Assembly (NCBI RefSeq): GCF_040529065.1
Contig: NZ_CP132343.1
Span: forward strand, 2,790,001 to 2,854,000
Length of the DNA: 64,000 nt
Direction: 5' to 3'
DNA from: Xanthomonas sacchari
Lineage (GTDB): Bacteria > Pseudomonadota > Gammaproteobacteria > Xanthomonadales > Xanthomonadaceae
Both the position numbers and the translations under genes were made by a program. Of this stretch, positions 48,606-57,197 are shown one piece after another. Every line of letters begins with the position of its first letter. Position 1 is the first letter of the stretch. Under the pieces are notes generated by a model, which saw only the letters and a program-made list of their open reading frames with translations, was not told the origin of the DNA and did not search any database.

Positions 48606-48715
48606 CTTAGCCAGAATTGCGATGGACAATTCTATCCAATCGGCGCCGGCTTTGCACGGTCGGGCCTGAATCGTGCTGCAAAGCAGCATGACGCCCTCCC
48701 CGCCCGGGCCTAGAC

Positions 48716-48731
48716 TCAAACAATCGTTTGA
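48716..48731. promoter_or_regulatory. PsrA box
   Basis: TCAAAC-AATC-GTTTGA is a perfect palindrome matching the PsrA site (C/G)AAAC-N2-4-GTTT(G/C) known in pseudomonads. It lies 17 bases before the TetR gene whose HTH resembles PsrA and which precedes beta-oxidation genes. Confidence 0.85.
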
Positions 48732-48748
48732 TTGATTCTGGCGGCCGC

Positions 48749-49381
48749 ATGGCAAAGCAAGCGCACTTCTCGACCAAGGACCGCATCCTCAGCGCGGCCG
48801 AGGAACTGTTCGCGCAGCACGGCTTTTCCGGCACTTCGCTGCGCCAGGTCACCAGCCAGGCCGACGTCAACATCGCCGCGGTGAACTACCACTTCGGGTC
48901 CAAGGAAAACCTGGTCAACGAGGTGTTCCGGCGGCGCATGGATGAAATGACCGCCGCGCGCATGGCGCAACTGGAAGCCGCGCAACGGCAGCATCCCGGC
49001 CAGCTCGGCCCGGTGCTAGCCGCCTTCGTCGAGCCGGCCTTGGCGATGGCCCAGGAGCGGCAGAGCGGCGGCGCCTTCGTGCGGGTGATCGCCCGCGCCT
49101 ACGCCGAGAACAACGACAGCCTGCGCCAGTTCCTGTCCGACCACTATGGTCACGTGCTGCGCGAGTTCGGCAAGGCCATCGCCGCCTGCGTGCCCGGGCT
49201 GAGCAAGCAGGAACTGTACTGGCGCCTGGATTTCCTGGCCGGCGCCCTGACCTACGCCATGGCCGACTTCGGCCTGATCAAGCGCCCCGCCGGCGTCAGC
49301 GAGGGCGCGCACCGTGCCCACGCCGCCCGCGAACTCATCCGTTTCGCCGAAGCCGGCTTCCTCGCCCACTCGGCTCCCTGA
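48749..49381 (+). CDS. psrA: PsrA-like TetR regulator of fatty-acid degradation
   Basis: A 210-residue TetR regulator. HTH 'FSGTSLRQVTSQADVNIAAVNYHFGSKENLVNEVFRRR' is nearly identical in pattern to Pseudomonas PsrA ('TSLRLITSKAGVNLAAVNYHFGSKKALI'). It likely represses itself and the following beta-oxidation genes until long-chain acyl ligands bind. The ATG at 48749 begins MAKQAHFSTKDRIL. The next gene starts 34 bases after its stop. Confidence 0.88.
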   Translation: MAKQAHFSTKDRILSAAEELFAQHGFSGTSLRQVTSQADVNIAAVNYHFGSKENLVNEVFRRRMDEMTAARMAQLEAAQRQHPGQLGPVLAAFVEPALAMAQERQSGGAFVRVIARAYAENNDSLRQFLSDHYGHVLREFGKAIAACVPGLSKQELYWRLDFLAGALTYAMADFGLIKRPAGVSEGAHRAHAARELIRFAEAGFLAHSAP

Positions 49382-49415
49382 TCCCGCAAACGTTGACCCA
49401 CAGAGGCTGATCGCT

Positions 49416-51788
49416 ATGTCCAATCCCCTGCTCGTCCGCCGTGCCGCCGTCCTGGGCGCGGGCGTGATGGGTGCGCAGATCGCTGCGCACCTGACCAACG
49501 CCGGCGTCGACACCGTGCTGTTCGACCTCCCCGCCAAGGAAGGCCCCGCCGATGGCGTGGTGCTCAAGGCGATCGCCAACCTGACCAAGCTCAGCCCGGC
49601 GCCGCTGGCCAGCACCGCCCTTGCCGAGGCCATCACCCCGGCCAACTACGACTCCGGCCTGGAGCAGCTGCGCGGCTGCGACCTGATCATCGAAGCCATC
49701 GCCGAGCGCATGGACTGGAAACAGGACCTGTACAAGAAGATCGCGCCGTTCGTGGCCGACCATGCGGTGCTGGCCTCCAACACCTCCGGCCTGGGCATCA
49801 ATGCGCTGTCCGACGTGTTGCCGGAACAGCTGCGCCACCGCTTCTGCGGCGTGCATTTCTTCAACCCGCCGCGCTACATGCACCTGGCCGAACTGATCCC
49901 GGCCAAGCACACCGAGCCGGCGGTGCTGGAAGGCCTGGAGAGCTTCCTGGTCACCACCCTGGGCAAGGGCGTGGTCTACGCCAAGGACACCCCGAACTTC
50001 ATCGGCAACCGCATCGGCGTGTTCTCGATCCTGTCCACCATCCACCACACCGAGCAGTTCGGCCTGGGCTTCGACGAAGTCGACGGCCTCACCGGCCCGC
50101 TGGTCGGCCGTCCGAAGTCGGCCACCTACCGCACCTCCGACGTGGTCGGCCTGGACACCATGGCGCACGTCATCAAGACCATGGGCGACACGCTGCCGAA
50201 CGATCCCTGGCATGCCTTCTTCAAGGCGCCGAAGTGGCTGGAGGCGCTGATCGGCAAGGGTGCACTGGGCCAGAAAACCGGCGCCGGCATCTTCCGCAAG
50301 GTCGGCAAGGACATCGTGGTACTGGACCTGCAGAAGCAGGACTACCGTCCGGCCGACCGCGCCGCCGCGCCGGAAGTGGTCGAGATCCTGAAGATCAAGA
50401 ACCCGGCCGAGAAGTTCGCCAAGCTGCGCGAGAGCCAGCATCCGCAGGCGCAGTTCCTGTGGGCGACCTTCCGCGACCTGTTCCACTACAGCGCCTACCA
50501 CCTGGCCGACATCGCCGAGACCGCGCGCGACGTGGACCTGGCGATCCGCTGGGGCTACGGCTGGGCGCTGGGTCCGTTCGAGACCTGGCAGGCCGCGGGC
50601 TGGAAGCAGGTCGCGCAGTGGATCGCCGACGACATCGCCGCCGGCAAGAGCATGAGCAGCGCGCCGCTGCCGAACTGGGTGTTCGACGGCCGCGACGGCG
50701 TGCACGCCGCCGAAGGCTCGTATAGCCCGGCGCGCGACGCCAAGCTGCCGCGCTCGGCGCTGCCGGTATACAAGCGCCAGCGCTTCCCCGATCCGCTGCT
50801 GGGCGAGAAGTTCGCGCAGGGCGAGACCGTGTTCGAGAACGACGGCCTGCGCATGTGGCACGACGGCGACGACATCGCCGTGGTCAGCTTCAAGACCAAG
50901 ATGAACACCGTCTCCGACCAGGTGCTGGACGGCCTGCAGGAAGCGGTGGGCCGCGCCGAGAAGGACTTCAAGGGCCTGGTGCTGTGGCAGCACAAGGAAC
51001 CCTTCTCCGCCGGCGCCGACCTGGCCGGTGCGCTGGGCTTGCTGCAGGCCGGCAAGGTCGATGCGTTCGAGGCGATGGTCGCCAACTTCCAGGCCACCAG
51101 CCAGCGCATCAAGTATTCGCTGGTGCCGGTGGTCGCGGCGGTGCGCGGGCTGGCGTTGGGCGGCGGCTGCGAGTTCCAGATGCACAGCGCCAAGACCGTG
51201 GCTGCGCTGGAGAGCTACATCGGCCTGGTCGAGGCCGGCGTGGGCCTGCTGCCGGCCGGCGGCGGCCTCAAGGAGATCGCGGTGCGCGCGGCGCAGGCCG
51301 CGGGTCCGGGCGGCGACGTGTTCGCCGAGCTGAAGAAGACCTTCGAGACCGTGGCCATGGCCAAGGTCTCCACCTCGGCGGTCAACGCCAAGGAACTGGG
51401 CCTGCTGCGCGGCACCGACAAGGTGGTGTTCAACAGCTACGAATCGCTGTACATCGCCAAGGCCGAGGCGCGCGCCCTGGCCGAGGGCGGCTACCGCCCG
51501 CCGCTGCCGGCCCGACGCATCCAGGTCGCCGGCGACGTCGGCATCGCGACCTTCAAGATGCTGCTGGTCAACATGCTGGAAGGCCGCTTCATCAGCGAGT
51601 ACGACTACGAGATCGCCACCCGCATCGCCACCGTGCTGTGCGGCGGCGAGGTCGACCGCGGCGCGCTGGTGGACGAGGAATGGCTGCTCAAGCTCGAGCG
51701 CAAGCACTTCGTCGAACTGGCCCAGCAGGAAAAGACCCAGGCGCGGATTGGGCACATGCTCAAGACGGGTAAGCCGTTGAGGAACTGA
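49416..51788 (+). CDS. 3-hydroxyacyl-CoA dehydrogenase / enoyl-CoA hydratase (FadN-type)
   Basis: A 790-residue bifunctional beta-oxidation enzyme with dehydrogenase first: NAD loop 'AVLGAGVMGAQIAAHLTNAG', 'SNTSGLGINAL', 'GVHFFNPPRYMHLAELI', 'TPNFIGNRIG'; then a C-terminal crotonase domain ('FSAGADLAGAL', 'LALGGGCEFQMH', 'GLVEAGVGLLPAGGGLKE') carrying the catalytic acids. This order is the reverse of E. coli FadB and matches Bacillus FadN. It forms a unit with psrA before and a thiolase after. Confidence 0.92.
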   Translation: MSNPLLVRRAAVLGAGVMGAQIAAHLTNAGVDTVLFDLPAKEGPADGVVLKAIANLTKLSPAPLASTALAEAITPANYDSGLEQLRGCDLIIEAIAERMDWKQDLYKKIAPFVADHAVLASNTSGLGINALSDVLPEQLRHRFCGVHFFNPPRYMHLAELIPAKHTEPAVLEGLESFLVTTLGKGVVYAKDTPNFIGNRIGVFSILSTIHHTEQFGLGFDEVDGLTGPLVGRPKSATYRTSDVVGLDTMAHVIKTMGDTLPNDPWHAFFKAPKWLEALIGKGALGQKTGAGIFRKVGKDIVVLDLQKQDYRPADRAAAPEVVEILKIKNPAEKFAKLRESQHPQAQFLWATFRDLFHYSAYHLADIAETARDVDLAIRWGYGWALGPFETWQAAGWKQVAQWIADDIAAGKSMSSAPLPNWVFDGRDGVHAAEGSYSPARDAKLPRSALPVYKRQRFPDPLLGEKFAQGETVFENDGLRMWHDGDDIAVVSFKTKMNTVSDQVLDGLQEAVGRAEKDFKGLVLWQHKEPFSAGADLAGALGLLQAGKVDAFEAMVANFQATSQRIKYSLVPVVAAVRGLALGGGCEFQMHSAKTVAALESYIGLVEAGVGLLPAGGGLKEIAVRAAQAAGPGGDVFAELKKTFETVAMAKVSTSAVNAKELGLLRGTDKVVFNSYESLYIAKAEARALAEGGYRPPLPARRIQVAGDVGIATFKMLLVNMLEGRFISEYDYEIATRIATVLCGGEVDRGALVDEEWLLKLERKHFVELAQQEKTQARIGHMLKTGKPLRN

Positions 51789-51933
51789 GATTCGGGAGTC
51801 GGAATTGGGGATTCGTTACGGCGGATCCCCAATACCTGATGCCACCCTCGCCTCCCACCATTTATCAGCCGGGCAAAGCATTCGACGCCGGGATCCGCTC
51901 TGACGAATCCCCAATCCCGAATCCCCAATCCCG
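51789..51933. repeat. inverted GGGATTCGGGATT repeats between beta-oxidation genes
   Basis: A plus-oriented copy begins directly after the stop codon (51789-51816) and an opposite copy precedes the thiolase (51904-51933). Transcribed together they would pair into a long hairpin inside the operon, which may lower thiolase mRNA levels or stability. Confidence 0.75.
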
Positions 51934-51949
51934 GCTTTCGGAGAAAGCC

Positions 51950-53155
51950 ATGAGCAAACAGATCCAGGAAGCCTACATCGTCGCCGCCACCCGTACCCCG
52001 GTCGGCAAGGCGCCCAAGGGCATGTTCCGCAACACCCGTCCCGACGACATGCTGGCGCACGTGCTGCGCGCGGTAGTGGCGCAGGCGCCGGGCATCGACA
52101 CCTCGCGCATCGACGACGCGATCATCGGCTGCGCGATGCCCGAGGGCGAGCAAGGCATGAACGTGGCGCGCATCGGCGTGCTGCTGGCCGGCCTGCCGAA
52201 TTCGGTGGCCGGGCAGACCATCAACCGCTTCTGCTCCTCGGGCATCCAGGCGGTGGCGCTGGCCGCCGACCAGATCCGCCTGGGCAACGCCGACCTGATG
52301 CTGGCCGGCGGCACCGAGTCGATGTCGATGGTGCCGATGATGGGCAACAAGGTCGCGCTGTCGCCGAGCGTGTTCGCCGACGACCACGTCGCCATCGCCT
52401 ACGGCATGGGCATCACCGCCGAGAAGGTGGCCGAGGAATGGAAGGTGTCGCGCGAGGACCAGGATGCCTTCGCCCTCGCCTCGCACCAGAAAGCCATCGC
52501 CGCAATCGCCGCCGGCGAGTTCCGCGACGAGATCAGCCCGTACGAGATCGTCTCGCACCAGCCCGACCTGGCCGGCAACGTCATCGCCCTGCGCAAGAAG
52601 CTGGTCGACACCGACGAAGGTCCGCGTCCGGACAGCTCGATCGAAGGCCTGGCCAAGCTGCGCCCGGTGTTCCGCAACGGCCAGTTCGGCGGCAGCGTCA
52701 CCGCCGGCAACTCCTCGCAGATGAGCGACGGTGCCGGTGCGGTGCTGCTGGCCTCCGAGCAGGCGATCAAGGACTACGGACTGACCCCGCTGGCCCGCTT
52801 CGTCAGCTTCTCGGTCGCCGGCGTGCGTCCGGAAGTGATGGGCATCGGCCCGATCGAGGCGATTCCGAAGGCGCTCAAGCAGGCCGGCCTGAGCAAGGAC
52901 CAGTTGGACTGGATCGAGCTCAACGAAGCCTTCGCCGCGCAGTCGTTGGCGGTGATCCGCGACAGCGGCCTGGACCCGTCCAAGGTCAACCCGCTGGGCG
53001 GTGCCATCGCCCTGGGCCATCCGCTGGGCGCCACCGGCGCGATCCGCACCGCCACCCTGGTGCACGGCCTGCGTCGCCACAAGCAGAAGTACGGCATGGT
53101 CACCATGTGCATCGGCACCGGCATGGGCGCCGCGGGCATCATCGAGGCGCTGTAA
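51950..53155 (+). CDS. fadA: acetyl-CoA C-acyltransferase (3-ketoacyl-CoA thiolase)
   Basis: A 401-residue thiolase: nucleophile Cys in 'NRFCSSGIQAVALAADQI', 'GGTESMSMVP', 'ELNEAFAAQSLAV', 'NPLGGAIALGHPLGATGA', and second Cys in 'MCIGTGMGAAGII'. Releases acetyl-CoA in the last beta-oxidation step. GGAGAAA precedes ATG 51950. Confidence 0.95.
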   Translation: MSKQIQEAYIVAATRTPVGKAPKGMFRNTRPDDMLAHVLRAVVAQAPGIDTSRIDDAIIGCAMPEGEQGMNVARIGVLLAGLPNSVAGQTINRFCSSGIQAVALAADQIRLGNADLMLAGGTESMSMVPMMGNKVALSPSVFADDHVAIAYGMGITAEKVAEEWKVSREDQDAFALASHQKAIAAIAAGEFRDEISPYEIVSHQPDLAGNVIALRKKLVDTDEGPRPDSSIEGLAKLRPVFRNGQFGGSVTAGNSSQMSDGAGAVLLASEQAIKDYGLTPLARFVSFSVAGVRPEVMGIGPIEAIPKALKQAGLSKDQLDWIELNEAFAAQSLAVIRDSGLDPSKVNPLGGAIALGHPLGATGAIRTATLVHGLRRHKQKYGMVTMCIGTGMGAAGIIEAL

Positions 53156-53168
53156 GCGCGCGGCAGCG

Positions 53169-53260
53169 CCCTACCCTCATCCTGCCCTGCGGACACCCGA
53201 TGGGAGAAGGGAGCAGCACATAGCCCCTCTCCCACCGGGAGAGGGGTTGGGGTGAGGGTC
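53169..53260. repeat. copy of the hairpin intergenic repeat
   Basis: Modules related to the array at 38143-38580: CCTCATCCTGCCCTGCGGAC..ATGGGAGAAGGG and CCCCTCTCCC-ACC-GGGAGAGGGG with GGGTGAGGGT. Located just after the thiolase stop. Confidence 0.7.
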
Positions 53261-53291
53261 CGGCACCACGCGTTGTTGTACAGACCAGCGC

Positions 53292-53333
53292 ACAAACAGA
53301 AAAGGCAGCCTCACGGCTGCCTTTTCTGTTTGT
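53292..53333. terminator. bidirectional terminator between fadA and galU
   Basis: A perfect hairpin with 19-base arms ACAAACAGAAAAGGCAGCC and its complement, TCAC loop, A-rich on one side and T-rich on the other, so it can end both the converging transcripts. Confidence 0.93.
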
Positions 53334-53416
53334 CACCTGATTCGACCTATTTGGATCGAATCAGTGCCTGAAGCTCTTGGCCAGCGCGCCGCCTACAGCG
53401 ACGCGCGGCACCAGGC

Positions 53417-54298
53417 TCACTCCTCGGCAAGCATCTGGGTCAGCTTCTCGCGCGCCGGCTTGGCCAGCTTCTTGTTCTCCAGCGCGAAGCGGATGGTCGC
53501 CTCGACCAGGCCCAGGTGGGTACCGCAATCGAAACGGGTGCCCTCGAAGCGATAGGCGTCGACCTCTTCGCTCTTCAGCAGCGCGGCGATGGCGTCGGTC
53601 AGCTGGATCTCGCCGCCGGCACCGGTGCCGGTGCTTTCCAGCAGTTCGAAGATCTTCGAGCTGAGCACGTAGCGACCGACCACCGCCAGATCGCTCGGCG
53701 CGTCTTCGGGCTTGGGCTTCTCGACGATCTGCGCGATGCGGCCCTTGCGACCGTCGAAGGCCTCGGTGGCGACGATGCCGTAGCTGGCGGTGTTCTCGTG
53801 CGGCACGTCTTCCACCGCGATCACGCTGGCGCCGCTGCGCTCGTTGAGATCGGCCATCTGCTTCAGCGCGCCGTCGCCGCGGTTCCAGATCAGGTCGTCC
53901 GGCAGCAGCACTGCGAACGGCTCGTCGCCGATCACCGACTTGGCGCACAGCACCGCATGGCCGAGACCCAGCGCTTCGGCCTGGGTCACGAAGATCGCGC
54001 GCACGCCATCGGGCAGCACGTGGCGGATCATTTCCAGCTGTTCGTGCTTGCCGGCACGCTCCAGCTTCTGCTCCAGTTCGTAGGCCTTGTCGAAATAATC
54101 CGCGACTGCGTGCTTGTAGCGGTTGGTGACGAAGATCAGGGTGTCGCAACCGGCCTCGATCGCCTCGTCCACGGCGTACTGGATCAGCGGCCGATCAATG
54201 ATCGGCAACATTTCCTTGGGAACCGTCTTGGTGGCGGGAAGGAAGCGGGTACCCAAACCTGCAACCGGGAATACTGCCTTGCGGATTCTCTTGCTCAT
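53417..54298 (-). CDS. galU: UTP-glucose-1-phosphate uridylyltransferase
   Basis: A 293-residue nucleotidyltransferase making UDP-glucose for LPS and, in Xanthomonas, exopolysaccharide: 'KAVFPVAGLGTRFLPATK', 'PLIQYAVDEAIEAG', 'LGHAVLCAK', 'VLLPDDLI', 'VEKPKPEDAPSDLAVVGRYVL', 'GEIQLTDAI', 'FDCGTHLG'. Last gene of the LPS unit starting from lapA; ATG overlaps the previous stop by one base (TGATG). Confidence 0.97.
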   Translation of the reverse strand: MSKRIRKAVFPVAGLGTRFLPATKTVPKEMLPIIDRPLIQYAVDEAIEAGCDTLIFVTNRYKHAVADYFDKAYELEQKLERAGKHEQLEMIRHVLPDGVRAIFVTQAEALGLGHAVLCAKSVIGDEPFAVLLPDDLIWNRGDGALKQMADLNERSGASVIAVEDVPHENTASYGIVATEAFDGRKGRIAQIVEKPKPEDAPSDLAVVGRYVLSSKIFELLESTGTGAGGEIQLTDAIAALLKSEEVDAYRFEGTRFDCGTHLGLVEATIRFALENKKLAKPAREKLTQMLAEE

Positions 54299-56208
54299 CA
54301 GAGCCTTCTGGCCTCGCGTGCGGGGAATGGAACGATGGTAGCGGAGCCGTCGTGACCGTCTTGCTGACGCAAGGGCGCGAACTCCGGCATGGTCATGCGC
54401 AACACCTTCTCGATGGTGTCGCTGTCGTAATCGGCCACCGCGGTGCGCAGCTGCTGCACGCCGCGCAGCACGTCCTCGCGCGAGAAGCTGCGCACGCCCG
54501 CTTCCAGGATCTTCGGATGCGAGGTGGGCCGATAGTTCTCGTCGGCGTAGAACAGGGTTTCGTGCAGCTTCTCGCCCGGCCGCAGGCCGGTGTAGACGAT
54601 GGCGATGTCGCGCCCGGGCTGTTTGCCCGCCAGGCGGATCATCTGCTCGGCCAGCAGACGGATCGGCACCGGCTCGCCCATGTCCAGGGTGTAGATGGCG
54701 CCATGCGACGCGGAAGCCGCGGCCTGCACGATCAGCTGGCTGGCTTCGGGAATGGTCATGAAGTAGCGCGTCACCTGCGGATCGGTCACCGTCACCGGGC
54801 CACCCTGGCGGATCTGCTCGCGGAACAGTGGCACCACGCTACCCGCCGAATCGAGCACGTTGCCGAAGCGCACCGTCACGAAGCGCGTGTTCACCGCCTG
54901 GTCGTCCAGCGACTGGCACACCATTTCCGCATAGCGCTTGGACGCGCCGAGCAGATTGACCGGATTGACCGCCTTGTCGGTGGAAATGAACACGAAGGTC
55001 GAGACCTTGGCGGCGACGCAGGCACGCGCCACGTTCTCGGTGGCCAGCACATTGTTGCGCACCGCCTCGCGGCACTGCTGCTCCAGCAGCGGCACCTGTT
55101 TGTAGGCGGCGGCATGGAACACCGCGTCCGGCTCGGCCACCTGCATGGCGTGGCGGATCACCGCCGGATCGCCGCAATCGCCGAGCACGCAGTCGATCTC
55201 CAGATCGGGGAAGGTCCGGCGCAGGTCGGCATGGATGGTGATCAGCGCCAGTTCGCTGATCTCCAGCAACACGATCTTGCGTGCGCCGTGGCGCGCGCAC
55301 TGCCGGCACAGTTCCGAGCCGATCGAGCCGCCGGCGCCGGTGACCAGCACGGTACGCCCCGACAGCCAGCCCTTGATCAGCTTCCAGTCCGGGGTCACCG
55401 GCTTGCGCCCGAGCAGGTCCTCGATCGCGACCTCCTTCAGTTCGCCCGGCAGGTAATGGCCGTCGAGCACGTCGAGTAGGCGCGGCACGGTGCGGAACGG
55501 CAGGCCGGTGCTTTCGCAGATCGCCACCACGCGCTGCATGCCGGCCGCGTCCAGCGACGGAATCGCGATGACCAGCAGCTTGGCCGCGGTCTCCTTGGCG
55601 ATCGCGCCGGCCTCGTCGATGCGGCCCAGGATCGGCAGGCCCTGCAGCTTGGCGCCGTGCAGATGGCCGGCGTCGTCGACGAATCCCACGGGCTGGTAGG
55701 CACCGGAACGGCGCAGGTCGCGCACCAATGCCTCGGCCGCACGGCCGGCACCGACGATCAGCACTCGCCGCGCGGTGTCGTCCGAGTGCGCGATCTGGTA
55801 GTCCTTCCAGGCGCGATACAGCAGCCGCGGCGCGCCCAGCAGCGCCGACAGCGCGAACGGATACACCATCAGCACCGACAGCGGGATCGCATCGAAACGG
55901 CTGTAGGCCAGCCCAAGCACGATCGCCACCAGGCCATAGAAGCTGGCCTTGAAGATATTGAGCAGGTCGGGAACGCTGGCGAAGCGCCACAGGCCGCGGT
56001 ACAGGCCGACCTTCCAGAACACCAGGCCCTGGGCCACCAGTACGATGGCGGTGTTGAGGTTCCACAGCGGCAACGGATGCTCGCCGGGGAGCATGGTGTA
56101 GCGCGCGGCGTGCAGCAGTTGCCAGCAGACCCAGACGATGGCCAGATCGTGGACGACCACGGAGGCCTTCGGAAACAACTCGGTAACTCGGTCGCGCGTG
56201 GAAAGCAT
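54298..56208 (-). CDS. nucleotide-sugar 4,6-dehydratase, WbpM/PglF/CapD family
   Basis: A 636-residue membrane enzyme: about four N-terminal transmembrane helices, a CoA-binding-like Rossmann domain ('RVLIVGAGRAAEALVRDLRRSGAYQPVGFVDD'), then a short-chain dehydratase domain ('TVLVTGAGGSIGSELCRQ', 'FHAAAYKQVPLLEQ', 'FISTDKAVNPVNLLGASKRYAEM', 'VRFGNVLDSAGSVVPLFREQI'). It likely makes UDP-4-keto-6-deoxy-GlcNAc derivatives for O-antigen. ATG 56208 begins MLSTRDRVTEL and overlaps the upstream gene by one base. Confidence 0.9.
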   Translation of the reverse strand: MLSTRDRVTELFPKASVVVHDLAIVWVCWQLLHAARYTMLPGEHPLPLWNLNTAIVLVAQGLVFWKVGLYRGLWRFASVPDLLNIFKASFYGLVAIVLGLAYSRFDAIPLSVLMVYPFALSALLGAPRLLYRAWKDYQIAHSDDTARRVLIVGAGRAAEALVRDLRRSGAYQPVGFVDDAGHLHGAKLQGLPILGRIDEAGAIAKETAAKLLVIAIPSLDAAGMQRVVAICESTGLPFRTVPRLLDVLDGHYLPGELKEVAIEDLLGRKPVTPDWKLIKGWLSGRTVLVTGAGGSIGSELCRQCARHGARKIVLLEISELALITIHADLRRTFPDLEIDCVLGDCGDPAVIRHAMQVAEPDAVFHAAAYKQVPLLEQQCREAVRNNVLATENVARACVAAKVSTFVFISTDKAVNPVNLLGASKRYAEMVCQSLDDQAVNTRFVTVRFGNVLDSAGSVVPLFREQIRQGGPVTVTDPQVTRYFMTIPEASQLIVQAAASASHGAIYTLDMGEPVPIRLLAEQMIRLAGKQPGRDIAIVYTGLRPGEKLHETLFYADENYRPTSHPKILEAGVRSFSREDVLRGVQQLRTAVADYDSDTIEKVLRMTMPEFAPLRQQDGHDGSATIVPFPAREARRL

Positions 56209-57197
56209 CAGTAATCCGTAAGAGTTCGGCGCATCCGGTTGCGCAAAGCCAGCCAAAGCACACCTGCCGAACAGAACCAGGCGATCGTCAGACCGGCCTG
56301 GAGGCCCGCATCCAGCGGTCTGCCCAGCCGCGCAATTGTAATCGCGACAATGCTGAACAGACCGTAGGCGAGCGTGACGACAGTATGGCTACTGCCGGTG
56401 TGTACCCAACGCTGATAGAAATGTTGCGCGTGCGGTTGCCACCAGCGTTCGCCGGCGAGCATGCGCGAGGCGAGCGTGAAGCCTGCGTCGATGGCGAAGG
56501 CCGACAGCGGCAAGGCCGGCAGCCAGGGTGCCTGCCCGCCGGCGACGATGCACCAGGCGAACAACGCAGCGATCAGGTAACCGAGCGCGCCGCTGCCGAC
56601 ATCGCCGAGGAAAATGCGTGCTCGCGGGTAGTTGAACGGCAAAAATCCCGCGCAGGCCACCAGCAGCACCCAGCATGGCCAACGCAGCGGCTCAGGCAGC
56701 AACCAGGCGAATCCCAGGGCGGCGAACATCGCCTGGCTACTGGCCAGGCCATTGATGCCATCCATGAAATTCCAGATATTGATCAACGAAACCGCCGCCA
56801 ACCACACCAGCGCGACCACCCACAGCGGTTGGCTCGCCTTGTAGACAAGTGCAGCCAGCAGAGTCGCCGCCACCATATGCACCAGCAATCGCAATGCCGC
56901 CGACAACGAACGGTGGTCGTCCCACCAGCCGACGCCAGCGACCAGAACAATGCCGGCGGCGACGGTAGCGATGCCCGCGCCGTGCTGCGGCCATTGCAGG
57001 GCCGCCCAGCCGCAGGTCAGCAGCACCGCCGCCACGATCGCCACACCGCCGCCGCGCGGCGTCGCCACGGTGTGGCTGCGCCGCTCGCCGGGCGCATCCA
57101 TCAACTTGCGTTTGAGTGCGTACTGGCGCGACAGCCAGGTGCTGGCCGCGCTGAACACCCCGAGCGCCAAGAGCAGCGCGGCTCCTGCGATGGGCAC
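56208..57197 (-). CDS. polyisoprenyl-phosphate HexNAc-1-phosphate transferase (WecA/WbpL-like)
   Basis: A 329-residue multi-pass protein of the MraY/WecA family: 'VGWWDDHRSLSA' (DD motif), 'LINIWNFMDGINGLA', 'PRARIFLGDVGSGALGYL', and a C-terminal His-rich segment. It starts an O-antigen repeat on undecaprenyl phosphate. I prefer GTG 57197, which overlaps the lapB stop as TAGTG and starts directly before the first helix, over ATG 57257 within lapB. Confidence 0.88.
   Translation of the reverse strand: MPIAGAALLLALGVFSAASTWLSRQYALKRKLMDAPGERRSHTVATPRGGGVAIVAAVLLTCGWAALQWPQHGAGIATVAAGIVLVAGVGWWDDHRSLSAALRLLVHMVAATLLAALVYKASQPLWVVALVWLAAVSLINIWNFMDGINGLASSQAMFAALGFAWLLPEPLRWPCWVLLVACAGFLPFNYPRARIFLGDVGSGALGYLIAALFAWCIVAGGQAPWLPALPLSAFAIDAGFTLASRMLAGERWWQPHAQHFYQRWVHTGSSHTVVTLAYGLFSIVAITIARLGRPLDAGLQAGLTIAWFCSAGVLWLALRNRMRRTLTDY

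Noticed and set aside
48607-48716. possible tRNA upstream of ndk because of the nearby terminator
   Set aside because: No cloverleaf, no T-loop GTTCGA motif and no CCA end.
49335-51755. 806-residue open frame on the minus strand
   Set aside because: Shadow of the dehydrogenase/hydratase gene; no signal peptide, motifs or ribosome site.
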